Notes: generated from the letters alone by a model not told the origin. Shown: positions 34,987 to 44,374, counted from the first letter of the stretch. The stretch: DNA of 64,000 bases from Rouxiella badensis (GCA_026967495.1 CP114060.1:3100001-3164000); one strand, 5' to 3'. A program made the numbers and translations.

Positions 34987-35750
34987 CTATATTTGGTTAA
35001 GCCTCAGTCGATTTCCGGCTCTTCGAGATTCAGACTCAACTTTCTGAGCCTCGGCGGTGTGCGGATGTGTAACGTTACCCGCCCGTAAATCGTTCGCACT
35101 CACAAGCTCGACCATTTGACCACCGATCATGACTCCGATTCTGGTGCAAAGATGCGTTACGACGGCTAAATTGTGCGTCACCATCACATAGGTCAGCTTT
35201 TTTGCTCTCTGATATCGGTCAACAGGTTCAGAATTTCGGCCTGTACCGAAACGTCGAGGGCGGAGGTGGGTTCGTCGAGCAACAGAACCTGGGGTTCCGA
35301 AATCAGCGCACGGGCAATGGCAACGCGCTGGCGCTGACCGCCCGAAAGCTGGTGAGGGAAGCGAAAACGCACGCTCTGCGGCAGGGCCACTTCGCTTAGC
35401 GCATCGGCAATGCGTTTTTCAATGTTCAGAAAACCGTGCACTACCAGCGGCTCGGCCAGTATGCGGTCAATGGTTTGACGCGGATGCAGCGAGCCATAGG
35501 GGTCTTGAAACACCATTTGTACCCTGCGGTAAAAGCGTTTTGCCCGCTTTGTGGTCTGGGCTTCACCGCCGATGTCCATCGAGCCGGACCAGTGCTGATT
35601 CAGCCCGGCCAATGCGCGTAGGATAGTGGATTTTCCAGAGCCGCTTTCGCCCACAATGCCAAAGCTTTCACCATTGGCGACGTGAAAACTGACCCCTTTT
35701 ACGACTTCGGTATCGCCGAACGAGATGCGCAATTGGTCTAAAGTAATCAT
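34987..35750 (-). pseudogene. Peptide ABC transporter ATP-binding protein (DppF type), system 2; frameshifted
   Basis: About 254 residues when repaired. Start MITLDQLRISFGDTEVV at 35750 overlaps the previous stop (ATGA). Walker A GESGSGKST, Q-loop VFQDPYGSLHP, signature LSGGQRQR, Walker B VLLLDEPTSALD. The frame breaks at an A6 run near 35200 on the coding strand (GAGCAAAAAAGCTG): a seventh A restores EQKKLTYVMVTHNLAVVTHL with the switch histidine. The short tail to 34987 includes THPHTAE. Confidence 0.8.
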
Positions 35751-36577
35751 GCTGTCTTCCACGCCTCGTCGCGAACCAAAATCGGCAGTCTGTCTCTCGG
35801 ATGCATCAGCGAAGGCAGGCATTCCAGCAGGCCACGGGTGTAAGGATGTTTGGCGTGGCGCAGTTCGCCCGCCTGTAACGTTTCGACGATGCGACCGGCA
35901 TACATTACCGCCACGCGATCGCAGAATTTGGACACCAGCGGCAGGTCGTGGCTGATGAGAATCAACCCCATTCCCCGGCTCGACACCAAATCGTCGAGCA
36001 GGCGCAGTATTTCGGCCTGAACCGTGGCATCGAGCGCGCTGGTCGGCTCGTCGGCAATCATCAGCTCCGGGTCCGGTGCCAGCATCATGGCTATCATGAC
36101 GCGCTGGCCCATCCCGCCCGAGACCTCGTGCGCGTAGCGTTCTGCCACCTTGTGCGGGTCACGGATACGCACCTGATCCAACAAGTCGATAGCCGCTTCC
36201 ATCGCCTGACGTTTGCTGCCGCCCTTGTGCGTCTGCCACGCCTCGGCCACCTGTTTGCCGATGGTCATCACCGGATTCAGAGAATATTTCGGGTCCTGTA
36301 AAATAAAGCCGACGCGCTTGCCGCGAATTTGTCGCATCTGCTTTTCACCGGCGTTACGCAGGTCGATACCGTCGAAGGAGAGGGTATCGGCGCGGCATTT
36401 GGCGCTGGAGGGCAGCAGGTTCATCAGACAGCGGGCGGTCAACGATTTGCCGGAGCCGCTCTCGCCCACGATGCCGAGCTTTTCTTTGCCCAGAGACAGA
36501 GAAACGCCGCGTACGGCGTCAAAGCTGCCGCTGCGGGTTTCAAACGTGATATGTAAATTCTTGATATCGACCAGCAT
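35747..36577 (-). CDS. Peptide ABC transporter ATP-binding protein (DppD type), system 2
   Basis: 276 residues. Walker A GESGSGKSLTARCLM, Q-loop ILQDPKYSLNP, signature VSGGMGQRVMIAMM, Walker B LMIADEPTSALD, switch LISHDLPLV, and the oligopeptide-type end KHPYTRGLLECLPSL. Start 36577 overlaps the permease stop (TAATG). It pairs with the second ATPase (34987-35750), with the same overlap pattern as system 1. Confidence 0.9.
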   Translation of the reverse strand: MLVDIKNLHITFETRSGSFDAVRGVSLSLGKEKLGIVGESGSGKSLTARCLMNLLPSSAKCRADTLSFDGIDLRNAGEKQMRQIRGKRVGFILQDPKYSLNPVMTIGKQVAEAWQTHKGGSKRQAMEAAIDLLDQVRIRDPHKVAERYAHEVSGGMGQRVMIAMMLAPDPELMIADEPTSALDATVQAEILRLLDDLVSSRGMGLILISHDLPLVSKFCDRVAVMYAGRIVETLQAGELRHAKHPYTRGLLECLPSLMHPRDRLPILVRDEAWKTA

Positions 36578-37492
36578 TAGCGTTCCTTAGGATCGAGGAC
36601 GTCACGCAAACCATCGCCGAGAAAATTAAAGGCCAGCGAGGTGACAAAAATAGCGATTGCGGGAATGAGCGGAACCCACCATTCGCTGAACAGGAAACGT
36701 CGTGCGGTTGCAATCATCGCGCCCCATTCCGGCGACGGCGGCTGTGCGCCCATGCCCAGAAAGCCGAGGCTGGCGGCGGTGATGATAATCGAGTCTCATG
36801 TCCAGCGTGACGCGAACCACCAGGCTTGGCACACACAGCGGCATGATATGGCGCATCACAATGCGCGCAGGCGTTGCCCCGGTCAGACGGCAGGCGGCGA
36901 TATAGTCGGTGCCGCGTACCTGCATGGTTTCGGCGCGGGCCAGTCGAGCGTAAGGCGGCCAGGCGGTGAGGGCGATGGCGAGAATGGCGCTCTCGATGCC
37001 CGGTTTGAGCGCCGCGACGAACGCCAGCGCTAAAATCAGGCGCGGGAAGGCCAGAAACACGTCGGTGATACGCATCAGGATGCGGTCAACCAGCCCACCA
37101 GCATAGCCGGCCACACAGCCAATCAGCAGACCGAGTGGGGCGACGATGGCGACCACCACAATCACCATGCCGAGCGTGATGCGTCCGCCATAGAGGATGC
37201 GGCTATAGGTATCGCGCCCCAGTTCGTCGGTGCCCAACAGGTGCAGTGCAGAAGGTTTGGCGAGACGGTTGGCGAGATCCTGGTCGCCCGGATGATAGTG
37301 CGTCAGCAGCGGTGCGCAGAGCGAAATAGCCAGCACCAACAGTACAGTCACCAGGCCAATCAGCGCCAGCGGGTTGGAGCGCAGGCCAAGCCAGATACGA
37401 TAGCGTCTTCCCCAAACGGCCTGAGTACGTGTTTTAGGGGTCTCATCGAGCAGCCATGCTCGTGACCCCGTTCGTGAAATTAAGCGGGTCAT
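36577..37492 (-). pseudogene. Peptide ABC transporter permease (DppC type), system 2; frameshifted
   Basis: About 304 residues when repaired. Start MTRLISRTGSRAWLLDE at 37492 overlaps the upstream permease stop. First helix ALIGLVTVLLVLAISLCAPL; LHLLGTDELGRDTYSRILYG; EAA loop GTDYIAACRLTGATPARIVM. The frame breaks near 36793 after VRVTLDM: removing one base (or adding two) restores IIITAASLGFLGMGAQPP and a proper end GDGLRDVLDPKER at 36577. As assembled, the frame runs on to 36626 with unrelated residues. Confidence 0.8.
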
Positions 37493-38502
37493 TTTACGCG
37501 AGGATCCAGAAGTCGATAGAGAAGGTCGGCAAGCAGATTGAGCAGCACGTAAATCGCGCCAATCAGCAACGTGGAACCGATGACCGGGTTCATGTCGGCG
37601 TTCATCAGAGAGACGGTGAGATACTGTCCGAGGCCCGGCCACGAGAAGACATTTTCGGTCACCACCGCGCCTTCGAGCAGACCGGCATAGGTCAGCGCCA
37701 GGACGGTAATCAGCTGCACGCCCACCGTCGGGAAGGCGTGTTTCCAGATAACGCGGCTTGCCGAGAGTCCCTTGGCGCGCGCGGTGATAACGTATTCACC
37801 GCTAAGCGCATTGAGCATAAAGGTCCGGGTCATGCGGGTGATGTAGGCCATGCTGAAATAGGCCAGAATCAGCACCGGCTGCACCATGTGCGCCAGTGCG
37901 TCCCAGAATGCGCCGATGTCGCCCGCCAGCAGGGAATCGACCGTAAGTAAACCGGTCACCTGTGGGATCATGTCCTGATAAATGATGTCCTGACGGCCGG
38001 GGCCTGGCGCAATGCCGAGCACCGAGTAGAAAATCAGCAGGCTGAGCAGCGCGAGTACGAATACCGGCAGGGAGTGTCCCGCCAGACAGACGACGCGAAT
38101 GGTCTGATCAATCCAGCTTCCCTGACGCGTTGCCGCCCATACGCCAAGCGGAATGCCGATGACCGCGGCGATAATAATCGCCGCGGTGGCAAGCTCGAGC
38201 GTAGCGGGGAAGTAGCGCGCAATGTCGCTGGTCACCAGATTCGAGGTTACCGCAGAGCGACCAAGGTCACCGTGAGCCAACTGAACGAGATAGTGGAGGA
38301 ACTGCATCCAAAGGGGCTGATCCAGCCCCATTTCATGACGTACACGTTCGACAACCGATTCCGGTGCGTTATCGCCAACCGCAGCCAGCACCGGATCTGT
38401 CGGCATCACCCTGCCTATAAAGAAGGTAATCACCGACAGGCCAAACAAAGTAAGACAAACGCTGATGCAGGTACTCAGAAAACTGTTGAGTCTCTTGCTC
38501 AC
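37489..38502 (-). CDS. Peptide ABC transporter permease (DppB type), system 2
   Basis: 337 residues, intact. N-terminal helix LSTCISVCLTLFGLSVITFF, family block GRVMPTDPVLAAVGDNAPE, then MQFLHYLVQLAHGDLGRS, the EAA loop SGEYVITARAKGLSASRVIW and the end block LLIGAIYVLLNLLADLLYRL. It overlaps both neighbours by a few bases, giving a tight operon from 40094 to about 33423. Confidence 0.9.
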   Translation of the reverse strand: MSKRLNSFLSTCISVCLTLFGLSVITFFIGRVMPTDPVLAAVGDNAPESVVERVRHEMGLDQPLWMQFLHYLVQLAHGDLGRSAVTSNLVTSDIARYFPATLELATAAIIIAAVIGIPLGVWAATRQGSWIDQTIRVVCLAGHSLPVFVLALLSLLIFYSVLGIAPGPGRQDIIYQDMIPQVTGLLTVDSLLAGDIGAFWDALAHMVQPVLILAYFSMAYITRMTRTFMLNALSGEYVITARAKGLSASRVIWKHAFPTVGVQLITVLALTYAGLLEGAVVTENVFSWPGLGQYLTVSLMNADMNPVIGSTLLIGAIYVLLNLLADLLYRLLDPRVK

Positions 38503-40094
38503 GCTTTAACAACCTTCTCGTAGGGACTGGTGCTCATGACCGTTAATACCACGCCGCTAATATCATGACGGCAGGCGGCGGTTAACGTCGGCTGGAACAT
38601 TATCATGAACGGGCTGTTTTCCATGTGCTGGGTTTGTAGCTGCTCATAAAGCTTGATGCGGGTGGCCGGATCCGACTCGTGCAGCGCCTGGGTGCTGAGA
38701 TCAGAAATGGCCTTGTCCTGCCAGCTACAGCGCCATGCCAGCGTCCGGCTCTTGGCGTTGGTGGTGTTGTCAGGGTTGCTGCAAAAAGCCTCGGCGTTAG
38801 AGTTCGGATCAAAATAGTCAGCGCCCCACTGGGTCAGTGCCAGCTGCTGTTGACGGGCACGCATCTTGGTCAGCACCTGACGGCTCTCGGCGGCCAGCAG
38901 GGTGACCTTGATGCCGATTTCGCCTAGGTTGGACTGAATCGCCTGGGCAATATCGGCGGAAGGCGAGGCTGAATAGTGGTCGAGCGTGACCTCGAAACCG
39001 TTCGGGAAACCGGCCTCGGCCAGCAGCGCCTTGGCTTTGGTGACATCACGTTTGTACATGATGGTGTTCACCGCGGCAGGGAAACCCTCCGGCAGGAAGC
39101 TCTGGTGAATTTTGTGGGTCAGCGGGATGATGTTTTTCTGAATACTTTCGTAATCCAACGCCCATTTTATCGCCTGCCAGACCTGAGGTTTGGCAAGGTT
39201 AGGGTTGGCGACGTTGGCGGAGACCATCAGGGTACCGGCGATACCTTTACTCACCAGCGTGAAGTTCTTGTCGTTTTGCAGCGGTCGCAGCTGTTCGGTG
39301 GTCAGGTTGCGCGCGATATCGACATCGCCTTTTTGCAGCATCAACAGCTGCGCGGACGGGTCAACGATGTGGCGGATAATGACCCGTTCGATTTTCCCGG
39401 CGTGAGGATTATTTTTGTTGCTCTCGAGGATCACCGTTTCACTGACTTTCCAGGTACGCAGCTTGAAGGCACCCGAACCGGCGCTGTTGGTTTTCAGCCA
39501 CGCGTTGCCGAGGTCATCCCCTTTCTGGTTGGCAAGGCAGGCTGACTTCTGTACCACGGAACCCACGTTGGCCGACAGACAGTAGAGCAGGAAGGATTCA
39601 GAGGCCGGTTCGGCAGTTTTGATAACCAACGTTTGTTTGTCTGGTGCGCTGATAAACTGCTCGACGTTGTCTTTGGTATAGCCAAACTGGTTGATGATGT
39701 AGGCCGGGCTTTTATCGAGTTTCACCACGCGCTGAAGAGAGAAGGCGGCATCTTCGGCGGTGAGCGGCGTGCCGTCGGCGAATTTTGCGTTCGGGTCCAT
39801 CTTGAAGGTGAAGGTTTTTTTGTCGTCAGAGGCGGTCCAGGAGAGCGCCAGGTCGCCTTCAATTTCGTTCGCTGCGGTAAGTTTAGGTTTAACCAACTGC
39901 TGATACAGGTTGCCAGTGACTTCTTCACCGACGGATTCGAAGGCTTCATGCGGGTCAAGGCTGGTAATGATATCGAGCTGAAGCGCCATCACCAGGATGT
40001 TTTTGGGCGTGGCTGCGAAGACATTATCGAGGCTGAGGTAAGATAAAACAGGCATTGCTGCGAAACCGGTAATAAAACTACGCCTTGTGACCAT
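38499..40094 (-). CDS. Peptide ABC transporter substrate-binding protein (SBP family 5), system 2, Tat-type signal
   Basis: 531 residues from the ATG at 40094 (GGGAG just upstream; 40106 is an in-frame alternative). The N-terminus MVTRRSFITGFAAMPVLSYL fits the twin-arginine motif (T-R-R-x-F-I), unusual for this family, which mostly uses Sec; system 1 has a Sec signal. Body: ALQLDIITSLDPHEAFESVG, FADGTPLTAEDAAFSLQRVV, NSAGSGAFKL, YFDPNSNAEAFCSNPDN. With a D-aminopeptidase and an M19 dipeptidase as neighbours, it probably binds D-residue-containing peptides such as peptidoglycan fragments. Confidence 0.85.
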   Translation of the reverse strand: MVTRRSFITGFAAMPVLSYLSLDNVFAATPKNILVMALQLDIITSLDPHEAFESVGEEVTGNLYQQLVKPKLTAANEIEGDLALSWTASDDKKTFTFKMDPNAKFADGTPLTAEDAAFSLQRVVKLDKSPAYIINQFGYTKDNVEQFISAPDKQTLVIKTAEPASESFLLYCLSANVGSVVQKSACLANQKGDDLGNAWLKTNSAGSGAFKLRTWKVSETVILESNKNNPHAGKIERVIIRHIVDPSAQLLMLQKGDVDIARNLTTEQLRPLQNDKNFTLVSKGIAGTLMVSANVANPNLAKPQVWQAIKWALDYESIQKNIIPLTHKIHQSFLPEGFPAAVNTIMYKRDVTKAKALLAEAGFPNGFEVTLDHYSASPSADIAQAIQSNLGEIGIKVTLLAAESRQVLTKMRARQQQLALTQWGADYFDPNSNAEAFCSNPDNTTNAKSRTLAWRCSWQDKAISDLSTQALHESDPATRIKLYEQLQTQHMENSPFMIMFQPTLTAACRHDISGVVLTVMSTSPYEKVVKA

Positions 40095-40254
40095 GAGGAC
40101 TCCCATCGTGTTGATATTTAAACTTAAAATTTAATTTTATTAGGTCCTGCCCTTGACTTGTCCGCTGCGCTTTGTCTCTAATGGACGGCATCGCAGCCGC
40201 GCCACGATGCGCCGTTTTCACAAGAAAATGTAATGTGAAATTTTGCTCATGCGT

Positions 40255-40280
40255 GGTGCGATTCAGAAATGAATTGCACC
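40255..40280. promoter_or_regulatory. 26-bp inverted repeat between divergent operons
   Basis: GGTGCGATTCA-GAAA-TGAATTGCACC: two 11-base arms with one mismatch, centred between the transporter operon (minus) and the dipeptidase gene (plus). A regulator binding site shared by both operons is likely; a hairpin in the dipeptidase leader is the alternative. No local regulator gene is seen in this cluster. Confidence 0.45.
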
Positions 40281-40337
40281 TTTTAAGAGCGAGGCTGAAT
40301 CATTCCTGTCGTGCTTAACCAAGGGTAGACCTTTTTT

Positions 40338-41462
40338 ATGAATAACATAGTCAGCGCAACTGAAGGCCCGGTACCGGTATTTGACGGACATAACGACGTT
40401 TTACTGCAACTTTGGTTAAATCATCGCCAAAATCCGCAACACGCGTTTCTGGAAGGTCCCGCCTGCGGGCAAATGGACCTGGCACGCTGCCGTGAGGCAG
40501 GCTTTGCCGGAGGCCTGTTCGCGGCCTATGTTCCCTCACCGAAGCTGCCTGACTTAACGGAAGAAGCAAGTATCGTGCCGGGTTCAGGAATTGATACTCG
40601 TTTCCTGTTGGAAGGTACTAATAAGCATCCCGATTTTTCTCCGACGCCAGATTTCAATTCTGCGCGTGACGTCACAATTGGCATGATGGCGTTTTTGCTG
40701 CGTATCGAAAAAGCCTCCGCGGGCGCGGTAAAAATTTGCCGCAGCGCGAAAGAAATCCGTGAGTCGATACAAAATCAATCATTAGCTGTGGTTATGCATA
40801 TTGAAGGCGCCGAGGCGATTGACCCTGACCTCTATCTGCTGGACGTGTTCTACGCGATGGGGCTGCGTTCGATTGGCCCAGTCTGGAGCCGTCCGAACAT
40901 CTTTGGGCACGGCGTGCCGTTCAAATTTCCGTCATCGCCAGACCTCGGACCGGGACTCACCGAGCTGGGGATTAAGCTGGTCAAGGCCTGTAATCAGAAA
41001 CGCATCATGGTTGACCTGTCGCATCTGGATGAAAAAGGTTTCTGGCAGGTGGCAAAACACAGCGACGCACCGCTGGTGGCCAGCCACTCTAATGCCCATG
41101 CACTCAGCGCTCAGTCACGCAATCTGACCGACAAACAGCTCGAGGCGATTAAAGAGAGCGGCGGCTTTGTCGGCGTGAACTTTGGCATGTCATTCCTGCG
41201 CGAAGACGGGCAAAAATCCCCGGACGCCTCGGTGCTCGATATGGTGCGCCACGTCGATTACCTGGTCGAGAAACTCGGTGAAGACAAAGTGGGCTTTGGC
41301 TCAGACTTCGACGGCGTAACACTGACACCGGACATGGTCGATGTGCGCGGCCTGCGCAAGTTCGAAGCCGCGCTGCGCAAGGCGGGATATAACACTTCGC
41401 TGCTGGAGAAAATCTGCCATAAAAATTGGATTAGCGTGCTCGAAAGAACCTGGGGTGAGTAA
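40338..41462 (+). CDS. Membrane dipeptidase (renal dipeptidase family M19)
   Basis: 374 residues, cytoplasmic (no signal peptide). Zinc-site pieces: PVFDGHNDVLLQLW (HxD), VVMHIEGAEAI with the bridging glutamate, VASHSNAHALS, and KVGFGSDFDGVTL. Bacterial M19 enzymes cleave dipeptides, often with a D-residue at the C-terminal position, which fits the neighbouring D-aminopeptidase and peptide transporter. It is divergent from that operon across a 230-base region with an inverted repeat. Confidence 0.9.
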   Translation: MNNIVSATEGPVPVFDGHNDVLLQLWLNHRQNPQHAFLEGPACGQMDLARCREAGFAGGLFAAYVPSPKLPDLTEEASIVPGSGIDTRFLLEGTNKHPDFSPTPDFNSARDVTIGMMAFLLRIEKASAGAVKICRSAKEIRESIQNQSLAVVMHIEGAEAIDPDLYLLDVFYAMGLRSIGPVWSRPNIFGHGVPFKFPSSPDLGPGLTELGIKLVKACNQKRIMVDLSHLDEKGFWQVAKHSDAPLVASHSNAHALSAQSRNLTDKQLEAIKESGGFVGVNFGMSFLREDGQKSPDASVLDMVRHVDYLVEKLGEDKVGFGSDFDGVTLTPDMVDVRGLRKFEAALRKAGYNTSLLEKICHKNWISVLERTWGE

Positions 41463-41514
41463 TTTAAGTTTATTATATTCAATAAATTAAGGTTGAAGCC
41501 CTGTTAAAGGGGCC

Positions 41515-41546
41515 GCGCAGAACAACCCCGCCCGTCAGTTCTGCGC
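41515..41546. terminator. Hairpin between convergent genes
   Basis: GCGCAGAAC (41515-41523) and GTTCTGCGC (41538-41546) form a nine-pair stem with a 14-base loop between the convergent dipeptidase and melY genes. No clear T tract. Confidence 0.45.
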
Positions 41547-41600
41547 AACCTCATCGTTTCCTGCAAGAGCGTCTCCTCAAGGGGTGAGTGGGCCAGGGGT

Positions 41601-42869
41601 TCATTGCGCAGCAGGCCGCGGAGCAGGCGCGTGCAGGCCTTCTTCCTCGACAATCGCCGCTTTACCGCTCAGAACAAAGGCCGAAATGAGGGTGAACAGC
41701 AGCGCAATGCATCCCAGCATCAGATAAGAAGTTTTGAAACCATAGTTGACGTACATCAGACCTGCCGCATAAGACATACCTATCGCCGATAGCTGCTTGA
41801 AGAAGCAGTAACCCCACAGATAAATGGAGGCGGAAAGATTGACGTTAAATTGGGTGGTGATGTATTTGAAAATGCCCACCAGCAGGAACGGCACTTCAAA
41901 CATATGCAGCGTCTTGAGTAAAATCACCGCCGTAACCGACTCCGCCTGCGACGAGCCTATAATCCGCACCGACATAATCAGTCCGGCAATCAGCAGCGCA
42001 TTCTTGCCGCCAATGCGATTGATGATAAGCGGCGCAAAGAACATGATGAAAGCATTGAGAAACTCGCCTAGCGTGGTCACATATCCAAACGCCTGGGTAC
42101 CGGCGTGCCTGTCGCGGAAGAAAGAGGTAAAGAAGTTGGCGAACTGCTGATCGTAGACGTCGTACACGCAGGCAACGCCAACGATATACATCACCAGATA
42201 CCAAAATTTGCGCATTTTCAGCAGGCCAAGCGCCGTTTTTAGCTGCACCGGGTTATGGTTCAACGCCAGCCCGTCCGCCACTTTTAGCGTATTGCCTTTT
42301 TCCGGTTTGAAAAGATAGAGCAAGCCCGCCATGGCGAGCGCAAAGCTTGATGCCAGCCAAAAAGCAAACTGATTGTTGATGGTGAACATATAGCCGACGA
42401 TAGAGGCGCAGATGGCCCAGCCAATGCAGCCAAACAGACGAGCGCGACCATACTCAAACTGGCTGCGGCGGCTGACTTTTTCGATGTAGGCTTCAATGGC
42501 CGGTGACCCACCGCTGCACACCACGCCCAGATAAATCCCGCACAGCAACGCGCCTAAAAAGAAGTTGCTTTGCAGTAACGGCGAGAACACATAGATAAAC
42601 AGCGGGGCCAGAAACAGCAGCAGAAAGATAATCATCCAAAGCAGATGTTTCTTCAGTCCAAACTTGTCAGTGACGAAGCCAAATACCGGCTGAAATATCA
42701 GGGCAAACAGTGCCATGCTGGCGAAGACTACGCCGGTTTGTCGCTGGTCGAGATGATTGACGTCATGCAGCCAAATGGGGAAGAAAGGCATCACCGCGCC
42801 AATGATAAAGAAATAGAAAAAACAGAAGGCACCGAAGATCCAAAAATTTTTGTTTTTTAAATAGAACAT
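41601..42869 (-). CDS. melY: LacY-family oligosaccharide:H+ symporter, probable melibiose permease MelY
   Basis: 422 residues, 12 membrane segments, very close to E. coli LacY (MFYLKNKNFWIFGAFCFFYF). The functional residues of LacY are all visible: Glu126 in PAIEAYIEKVSRRS, Arg144 in EYGRARLFG, Glu269 in GYVTTLGEFLNA, Arg302 in SVRIIGSS, and His322/Glu325 in LHMFEVPFLLVG. It couples sugar uptake to protons. It lies downstream of melA on the same strand, which matches the MelY permease of Enterobacter, not the Na+-coupled MelB of E. coli. Melibiose or raffinose is the probable substrate; lactose is possible. Confidence 0.88.
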   Translation of the reverse strand: MFYLKNKNFWIFGAFCFFYFFIIGAVMPFFPIWLHDVNHLDQRQTGVVFASMALFALIFQPVFGFVTDKFGLKKHLLWMIIFLLLFLAPLFIYVFSPLLQSNFFLGALLCGIYLGVVCSGGSPAIEAYIEKVSRRSQFEYGRARLFGCIGWAICASIVGYMFTINNQFAFWLASSFALAMAGLLYLFKPEKGNTLKVADGLALNHNPVQLKTALGLLKMRKFWYLVMYIVGVACVYDVYDQQFANFFTSFFRDRHAGTQAFGYVTTLGEFLNAFIMFFAPLIINRIGGKNALLIAGLIMSVRIIGSSQAESVTAVILLKTLHMFEVPFLLVGIFKYITTQFNVNLSASIYLWGYCFFKQLSAIGMSYAAGLMYVNYGFKTSYLMLGCIALLFTLISAFVLSGKAAIVEEEGLHAPAPRPAAQ

Positions 42870-42890
42870 GGTCCACCGTCCATTTTTGAC

Positions 42891-42911
42891 GGCGCAGAAC
42901 GGGCCTGCGCC
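42891..42911 (-). promoter_or_regulatory. Intercistronic hairpin melA-melY
   Basis: GGCGCAG (42891-42897) and CTGCGCC (42905-42911) form a seven-pair stem in the 79-base gap between melA and melY. It may stabilise the upstream message or partially terminate. Confidence 0.45.
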
Positions 42912-42948
42912 TTATGGGTTTTGATGCAGTAACAGCTTGATTTAATGA

Positions 42949-44256
42949 TTAATGATAGGCAGGGAGCCATGTGCCGTGCGCGTCGATAAGCTCGTCGCAA
43001 AGCTTACGAATGTCATCGATAGACAGCTCGGCAGAGGTATGCGGGTCGAGCAGCGCCGCGTGGTAAATAGCCTCACGTTTGCGGCTGACCGCTGCTTCAA
43101 TGGTCAGTAACTGGGTATTGATATTGGTGCGGTTTAGCGCGGCGAGCTGCTCCGGCAAATTACCGACGTAGCAAGGGCTGACTCCCTGACCGTCTACCAG
43201 GCAAGGGACCTCGACACAGGCCTCGGCGGGCAGGTTGGTTATCAGGCCGGTATTCAGCACGTTACCGCCAATCTTATAAGGTTTGTCGGTTTCAATGGCC
43301 TCAATGATGTAAGAGGCATATTCATGGCTGCGCTGGTGCGTCAGGTTGGCATCGTGGGTTAGCGCCAGTTTCTGCTGCTGCCACTTTTCAATCTGCTCAA
43401 TGCAGCGGCGAGGATATTCATCGAGCGGAATATTGAAGCGCTCAATGAGTTGTGGATAGTGACGCTTAATCCAGTAGGGCATGTATTCAGCGTTATGTTC
43501 TGAGGATTCAGTGACATAGTAGCCAAAGGTCTTCATGATTTCGTGGCGCACCATGTCATCGTGCTTGCCCTCTAAGGCGTTGGCTCGACGCTTGATCTCT
43601 GGGTAAAGGTCCTCACCGTGGCGGCGAATATCCAGCAGCCATGCCATATGGTTAATGCCTGCGATATGGAACTGTACGCCATCGGTCGGCATCCCCACGC
43701 TTTGTAACAGCGTTTGCGCGCAGACCTGAACGCTGTGGCATAGCCCGACGGTTTTCACGCCGGTATGACGCAGCATGGCACCGGTCAAAGACGCCATGGG
43801 ATTGGTATAGTTCAGCAGCCAGGCGTCAGGGCATACCGCCTCGATATCCCGTGCAAAATCAAACATCACCGGCAGCGTGCGCAGGGCACGGAAGATACCG
43901 CCAATTCCCAAGGTATCGGCGATGGTTTGCTGTAGGCCGTATTTTTTGGCGATGGCGAAATCGGTGATGGTGCAAGGGTCATAGCCACCGACCTGAATGG
44001 CATTCACCACGTAGTCGGCATTCTTGAGTGCCGCGAGGCGATTCTCTACGCCGAGGTAGGGGGTGATTTTCGCCCGTCCGGCGTTGGTATTACGGTTGAT
44101 ATTGTTCAACATGGCCAACGATTCGCTGAGGCGCGCACCGTCAATATCATATAACGCAATATCCACCTCTTTTAATGCCGGGGTCGCCATAATATCGCCC
44201 AACACGTTTTTGGCGAAGATGGTGCTGCCCGCGCCCATGAAAGTGACTTTTATCAT
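42949..44256 (-). CDS. melA: Alpha-galactosidase, glycoside hydrolase family 4 (MelA)
   Basis: 435 residues; E. coli MelA is 451. The NAD-binding start is MIKVTFMGAGSTIFAKNVLG. The Mn2+ site is C163-H164 in GLCHSVQVCA and H193 in INHMAWLLD, and LLNYTNPM (about 137-144) is the conserved substrate/cofactor block. GH4 enzymes use NAD+ and a redox mechanism to cleave melibiose to galactose and glucose. First gene of the melA-melY operon, divergent from an AraC-type regulator. Confidence 0.92.
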   Translation of the reverse strand: MIKVTFMGAGSTIFAKNVLGDIMATPALKEVDIALYDIDGARLSESLAMLNNINRNTNAGRAKITPYLGVENRLAALKNADYVVNAIQVGGYDPCTITDFAIAKKYGLQQTIADTLGIGGIFRALRTLPVMFDFARDIEAVCPDAWLLNYTNPMASLTGAMLRHTGVKTVGLCHSVQVCAQTLLQSVGMPTDGVQFHIAGINHMAWLLDIRRHGEDLYPEIKRRANALEGKHDDMVRHEIMKTFGYYVTESSEHNAEYMPYWIKRHYPQLIERFNIPLDEYPRRCIEQIEKWQQQKLALTHDANLTHQRSHEYASYIIEAIETDKPYKIGGNVLNTGLITNLPAEACVEVPCLVDGQGVSPCYVGNLPEQLAALNRTNINTQLLTIEAAVSRKREAIYHAALLDPHTSAELSIDDIRKLCDELIDAHGTWLPAYH

Positions 44257-44354
44257 TTAATCTCTCCACTGCTGCTGTTTTCGATTTGCTGAAACTACGC
44301 TGCAATGGCGGCGCGAGATATGGATGAATGTGACCTTGTTATGGTGAAAAATGA

Positions 44355-44374
44355 CTCACCTCGAATAATGTGAG
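44355..44374. promoter_or_regulatory. Inverted repeat in melA/AraC-type regulator intergenic region
   Basis: CTCAC (44355-44359) and GTGAG (44370-44374) are spaced by 10 bases; a TGTGA lies further upstream at about 44328-44333. The site sits in the 201-base divergent region and may bind the AraC-type activator or CRP. Neither can be assigned by eye. Confidence 0.3.
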
